A DNA stretch of 64,000 nt, from positions 1,505,501 through 1,569,500 of the forward strand of contig OU612070.1 in NCBI GenBank assembly GCA_914767715.1, written 5' to 3'. Positions 58,224-64,000 of this stretch are shown here, one piece after another (positions within the stretch are counted from its first letter, which is position 1; each line of letters opens with the position of its first letter). Source of the stretch: Membranipora membranacea. Its lineage: Eukaryota; Bryozoa; Gymnolaemata; Cheilostomatida; Membraniporidae. The notes below the pieces were generated by a model. That model saw only the letters and a program-made list of their open reading frames with translations, was not told the DNA's origin and did no database searches. The position numbers and the translations under genes were made by a program.

Positions 58224-59916
58224 CTGTAAAACAGAGTACATTTTTGTAAGCCAACCCAAAATATAGTGATTAAGCCAGTATTAGCACATTTTTGTATTTT
58301 TCTAATCTGCCAAGGGAAGACTATATGTATTTTAATAATTGTTTTTTTCAGAATACAATATTATGATGTACTTTTAATTATTGCAAGCATTTCGAATGAA
58401 AAGCTACCAATAAAAAAAAAACGAAACTTTGCCAGTAACAGAACAATATTCCGATTCATTTTAATACAATTCCAATTCAATTAACTCAAGTTACTTCATT
58501 TTGATAGTGGATGTTATTTTAATATCAAGCTCGATTTCATCTATACTTAATTCAATATCTTGGTACTCCTGATGTGAAAATTAAACTAAACCAGATATTG
58601 TAAAATGCCATCTTGGCCAATTCTTATTTTGAGTGAATAAAGTAAAATACAAATTGTAAAACAATTATAGAAAAACTTTCATGGTACGCTAAAACTGACC
58701 TGAATTTTGCCTGCCAAAGAAGGTACTCCTAAAGGTATACAACCTTTTACTGCAACGGTCGCTACCAGACCACCCAATCAAACTATCCCAACAAATCAAG
58801 GAAGAAATCAAGAAAGGATTGAATTACAGACATAGTGATTTTGGTAGTGGGAAGGGTTTAGACATGTTAAATGGAGTAGTTATTTTTCGGCAAACATCCC
58901 AGGGGTACAAGTTACAATTAGGATAGGATGTGATCTTACTGGTGCTGCTTTAGCCATATAAAATGAGAGCGCTTCAATAATGTGGTTTTGGCTGCAGTAT
59001 ACAATTATGATATTAATAGGTGATGGTCGTCTAGAACTCAATTACAAAGAACTATATAAAGTTATATATTTAAGCTCTTCAAGGGTGTGGCCTTACTGGC
59101 CTTGGCTGTTGTCAGGAATGGTCTGATATGTCTTGACATAGCCTAACATGAGCTTCATAGAGACTAGGTCAACTGCTCGACCGTTGATGTACTGCCATAG
59201 TGTCTAATAAAATGAGAGCGCCTCACGAGAATGTGGTTCTGGGTGCAGTATGCAAGCATGATATTTCTAGGTTTTACTGGTGCTGGGTGATATTTATAAG
59301 GGTCAGGTACCCTTTTTTATTTTTCTCTGTTATTTTATCATTTTACCAGTAAGTTTTTACTCATACTGCTCTCTTACCTTGACCACATGACTGGATTTTA
59401 TATTGTTCTCAATATTGTATCAATTTTGAGTGTTACATCTTACCCACTGGCTGGACTTTCTGAGATGACAGTCTTTTTACCCATTAGATGATCAGTCTAA
59501 ATTACATCAGACCAAAATCCATAATGGGAGCAGAGTGCAGATTTTAAATGAGGTGCAACAACAACATCATATACCAGTTAATATCTCTGCTCGAAAGCCA
59601 ACTCATTAAACCCTTTGGTCTTCGAACCAAAAATGTCAAAAATCTACAGACGAGGACCTTGGAAGCCTGTAGATAGTTACCTGATGAATTCCCACATGGT
59701 ATGTTGCAGGTGTAGTAGCTCAAAGTACAAGTGAAGTAACAAGGCTTAGGAAATCCCAGGTTAGAGCAGTATATAACCTCATATTTTTACAGAAAGTTAA
59801 AACACTAAATTACCTACAAAAGCTACTCTTCCTAATATATACATTCACAACATTAGGTGACAAATTGATTGATTATAAGATTATAAGAATCACTATCTTT
59901 TTTTGTGTTCTCAAGG
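58224..59916. other. Gene-poor stretch, copy B
   Basis: Counterpart of 7428-9120. No exon or additional element beyond those noted for copy A. Confidence 0.4.
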
Positions 59917-60310
59917 AGTACGAGGGGGCTCAGTTGGTTAGAGCGCCGTCCTTTAGCATGAACAGATTGAAGGTCGTGGGTTTGAGTCTCACTGCATTCC
60001 ATCGACTACTTGGGTTTGGTTGGCCCCCAGGCTTGCTCCAACCTGCCTGCAAACCGAGAGCAATTTGGTGCAGATATTGCGGACCCGCCATCAAGGCACA
60101 ACAATTTCGCCGCCCATGCCGCGGGAGGCTTTGTGATGAGCGATAAGACATCCGAACTTATCGCTGATAATAGGGGTGATAGGGAATAAGTGATGATAAG
60201 TGATGATTAGTGATGATAAGTGATGATAAATGATGATAAGTGATGATAAGTGATGATAAGTGATGATAAGTGATGATAAGTGATGATAAGTGATGATAAG
60301 TGATAGGGAA
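59917..60310 (+). mobile_element. tRNA-derived SINE with 10-bp repeat tail, copy B
   Basis: Counterpart of 9122-9490. The A box is slightly changed (GGGCTCAGTTGG). The tail has eleven TGATGATAAG-type units (60191-60300) against eight in copy A. Confidence 0.75.
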
Positions 60311-60425
60311 TAAGTGATACCAACTTAAGTGATGATAGGGATCTTTATACAAACTTTGGGTCTTTTCACTATACATGTAATAGAAGCAGAAGCAGTATAT
60401 GCATGGAACAATCAAGCCGTAACCA

Positions 60426-61801
60426 AAGTATCTGAATATAAGACTAAAGATGGCTTCGCGGTTTGGCTACTGTACAAACAGCCTCACTAAACACCAATAA
60501 CATTCGGTAACATTTACCATCCTCCTGGAAAGTCAAATGATGTGAAAGATAATATTACCAATCAAATTGTATCAATTATTTTGAAACATCTACAAACACA
60601 CCGGTCATCTAGTCTGCTTTTGTGTGGAGATTTCAACGGCCTGGACACATCGCCGATCACCACCCTTCTCCCGCTCAAACAAATAGTCAATTACTCAAGA
60701 CGAAATGATGCAATGCTGGATGTTGTTTTTACAGACGTTGATGAGTATGCTGATACTAAATACAAAAAGCTACCACCCATCCTAAACAACCAAGCAAAAA
60801 TGACTAAACATGTGACTAATTGACAAACAGGAAATAACACCTGCGACAAAGATTTACATCACGATCAGGAGTCATCTACTCTTGACTAGTCTAAGGTGTT
60901 TGAATGTAATTCTGCAAATGAGAAAATTAAGACCAGACAATAAACTGTGTGTTTGATTAACATTGTCCAATAAGGAAGTGAAATAAGCCCCTACTGACCT
61001 CTCTGCTAATGAAAAAACTAAGACGTACCAAATTCCGTGTCCACACCAACAGAAATCCAGCATGGCAAGCTCTCTCTGTACTCCTATCACAACAGATGAG
61101 AAAACAACTAGAAAGGAAAACAGAGGCTTAGGTCAAAAACACAGTTCATGGAAGTAAAACATGGTGGAACAACATTCAGGAACGGCAATCACCGCAGAAC
61201 TCCCTTCTTATTTGTATGAATGGTAATTGTCTGACAATTTCCGACTCTGTTGAAAATCTCAACAACTACTATTAGAGCAAAGCAAGTAGCGGCGACACTG
61301 TCGACATCAACTTTCCTGACATCCCAGCTGTCACAGGAAACACAATCATAAGGGTTACTGAGCTCAAAATATACTCTCATTCATGCAATATCAACACTCA
61401 AAACACTCAAATATCAACATCTTGAATAATAATTCACATTTACTCGCAGAGCCATTAGCCCATATAGTGAACTTGATTCTCTCGGTTGGAGTTTTTCCAA
61501 ACTTGTATAAGAAAGCAGAGATAACAACTCTGAAGAAAGAAAAATCTGCTGCGGTATTTAAAGATCTAAGACGGTCTCGCTTCTCTTCCACCTTTGGAAA
61601 ATAGCCGCAAGATTTATTGTCAATCACATCAGAAATGACCCGAATAACCTCGGTCATCAGTGCGCTTACACCTAATCACTCGGCACCACAGATGCTTTGG
61701 TGAAGTTCTCCTCAGATATAGCAACCAATCTTGACAATATTAACACAATAGCTGTCCACGCATTACTGCTTGATTTTAGCAAAGCCTGAAAGCATGAAAC
61801 C
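60426..61801 (+). mobile_element. Dead CR1/L2-type LINE, copy B
   Basis: Counterpart of 9600-10975, with the same endonuclease fragment (60542-60823) and RT pieces and the same disabling stops. Confidence 0.7.
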
Positions 61802-62581
61802 AGATCATGCACTCAGTAAATTACTTTCGCTGTACATTTAGACACCATCACTGTAAACAGTAGTCTTCAGTTTAGTAGCTATAACTAGAACTATTTTAAT
61901 GTACATGGCATAGACATCGATACATAGATGCCTAACCAGTATTTGCGGTTCTCATTATTACTGGTTAACCACAATCAGTGGTAGGGATAGCCTGATATCT
62001 TGATGAATTTCAATGTCCAGAAAAAATTCCTGTTACACCCGAATAGTAGTAAGGATAGTGGACTAGTTTTTCAGCTAGTCCATCTAATTTCATTCTTGAA
62101 AAAAACCCTACCACTGATTTCTTATATACAGGCGATTGGCGAAAAGTGGGACAACTCCCAAGAGCGGTCTAGGTTTCTATTGGCTCTATTTCTATAGTAA
62201 ATGGCCATGAATTGTCACCTTTACTGCTCATTCAGAATAAATCAGTCCCGCATCTTGCTCTTAAACTACTACAAAGTTCGCCGCCAGACATGTGAGGTTG
62301 TGTATAAATGTTATTCTGGCTCTGCCCCATGGGGTAAAGAAAAAATTAATAAGGTGGGGCAAAAACATTCAGTCATTACTTGATGTATATTGGAAGAGAA
62401 TCATATCATATAATAATATATAAACACACAAAAAAAACAAGAATTACTTTCCCTCGTGGGTTGTCGGATTAGATATCACAGAATAATAAGGAAAAAAAGT
62501 AACGATGAGTAATTAATTGAGGAAATAAAATTGATTGATACTGCGACTGAGTGTACTCTCACTTGCTGATCTTCACACCTT

Positions 62582-63850
62582 CTATTGACAGCACGGAACA
62601 AGTTGTTCAGTGAAAGATGCAGGTCCTGATATCTCCATATCATCCATTGTGAGGAGATTTCCTTTACTGTAACAGTTATACTTTCCTACCTCCTCTTCTG
62701 TTAACTCATAGTACCACATGTTTATAAGAGCAACTCTACCCCTCCATGTCTGACTGGTTTCAAATCCGCCTACTGAAGTAAATAAATCTTATATAATATA
62801 ATTCAGCAAGATATTATAGAATAGTATAGGTAATTCAAAATATAAATTAACATTAATAATCATAACATGATTAAATAATGACCTTGAGATATAATTACTA
62901 TTTTTTATTTTCACATTTGCTGAGAGGAACAGCTGCTGGTTGGCCCTTCCAACAAGCAGCAGGGTGAATAAATCGCAAGTCGCCAACTTGTGTATGTCCA
63001 TAATAATGTAAACAAGTATAAACAACCTCTTAGAAAAACAGCATTCGACAAAGATTGTTTTTGGGGGATCTTTCCTGCACAGGTCAAATCGGTGATTTCG
63101 TTATTTTTTATCTGTAAAAACAGCAACAAATGTACATAAAAATTTTAACTCACGAGGTTTGTCTTGGTCCTGTAGTACGACCAGTCTTGCGCCTTCATCT
63201 ATTGCCTGCTCAGATGTGTCAACGACATCTATCCATAATTCCATTACTGATGAATCATATACCTTACCGGTGTACCACTATAAAATCAAAAGATTGTGCA
63301 ATGAAATCTAAAACTGATTTTATTGTGAGTCAAGAGTCTAAACTTTATCACTTATTTATTTGAATTAAGTAAATATTAAGGCCTTGTTGTCAGTCCAGCA
63401 GGGTGTCTGCCAGTCAGAATAGATAAGATTTAAGTTATTTCAACCCTGACATAGAGCATTAAAATGCTGTTGTTAATTGGAGCGATTTGAAATTCAGTGG
63501 CCAGTAACTTGTTTGTTGTGACACATAAAAAATATCTATTCAAAAAGGGTTGACCAGCATCAGAAAGCATACTAGATGAAAAAATGACTAGTATTTTGAT
63601 TTTCGGCATACAGGAATTATAGAGGTCAATCGCTTGACTCTATCTATGTACAATCATACCCGCATGTTCCCACTTTTCTTCCAAGTGAAGCAATGCTTTT
63701 TCCATCCGAGTAGCCTTTTATTGTATTCTTCTGTAGTCTTGTTTAAATTATCGTAAATACCGTGACCATTTCTCAGCAGAGTTATGTCCCCCTTTGCCTC
63801 AAATCCAATCGCAAATTCATTAGCTTTATAAATAATTTTACTTGGAATAC
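62582..63850 (-). CDS. Pentraxin-domain protein, copy B, 3' exons (gene continues past window)
   Basis: Exons 63850-63660, 63277-63154 and 62772-62582 match exons 3-5 of the pentraxin at 11757-14846, with identical lengths, phases and splice sites. The two 5' exons (membrane anchor and start of the domain) would lie beyond base 64000. A coding change turns the Asp of NMWDYEL into Tyr (D278Y in copy A numbering), at a position usually Asp in pentraxins. Otherwise open. Confidence 0.75.
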
Positions 63851-64000
63851 CTACAAAGCATAATAAAAAAAATAATTACATTGTATTCAACAAAATAGAT
63901 CATGGCAGTTGAGCAACAGCAAAAATTGAATATTTCTGTCTCACTCCTCATACAATGAAATCGCGAGTTAGGACAGTATAAACCAGCTACACATGTCACA

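Larger units (their letters stand above)
50823..64000. repeat. Direct segmental duplication, copy B
   Basis: Second copy of bases 1-13178. Visible differences include a shorter 13-bp minisatellite (7 against 8 units), a longer SINE tail (11 against 8 units), a deletion of about 13 bp near 51640, a more divergent patch near 51290-51430, and isolated coding changes. It runs into the window end, so the pentraxin gene here lacks its first two exons within the window. Confidence 0.97.

Overview
The window is AT-rich nuclear DNA from an invertebrate animal. It has spliced genes with GT-AG introns, an insect-type gustatory-receptor-like gene, a membrane pentraxin, an arylsulfatase, Sp-family zinc-finger sequences, tRNA-derived SINEs, non-LTR retrotransposons and a complete hAT transposon. 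Nothing fixes the species; there are no bacterial operons or Shine-Dalgarno-led genes. All exon models come from reading splice sites, codon phase and protein similarity by eye.

Layout. Bases 1-13178 recur in the same orientation at 50823-64000 with few differences, so the window holds copies A and B of one block spaced 50,822 bp apart. Each copy carries: a three-exon gustatory-receptor-like (GRL) gene on + with a tRNA-derived SINE in its second intron; the C-terminal exons of a group II PLP-decarboxylase-like gene on -, containing a small MITE and a 13-bp minisatellite; a second SINE with a variable 10-bp tail; a dead LINE; and the 3' exons of a pentraxin gene on -. The pentraxin is complete only for copy A (exons to 14846).

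The middle is single-copy. A GC-rich fragment at 15315-15540 looks like the rDNA spacer/18S junction. A large inverted duplication (about 17770-19446 against 21653-24980) carries two Sp6-9-like sequences: one open frame with damaged zinc fingers, and one with a nonsense codon and no fingers. A LINE (22733-24518) sits in the second arm only, flanked by a short target-site repeat. A complete hAT transposon with TIRs, 8-bp TSD and intact transposase spans 27194-31225. Then come a small cationic terminal exon, a CR1/L2-like LINE fragment, a probable solo LTR, and a ten-exon arylsulfatase gene (40719 down to 35552) that closes to exactly 548 codons. Further right are an inverted pair of about 560-bp dispersed repeats, a 430-bp foldback element with a tRNA-like T-arm, a LINE 3' end, a 59-bp satellite and degenerate repeats up to copy B.

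The genes do not form one pathway. The cell-surface and secreted proteins (GRL receptor, type II membrane pentraxin, secreted or lysosomal sulfatase) are individually notable. The structural story is recent duplication, inversion and transposition.
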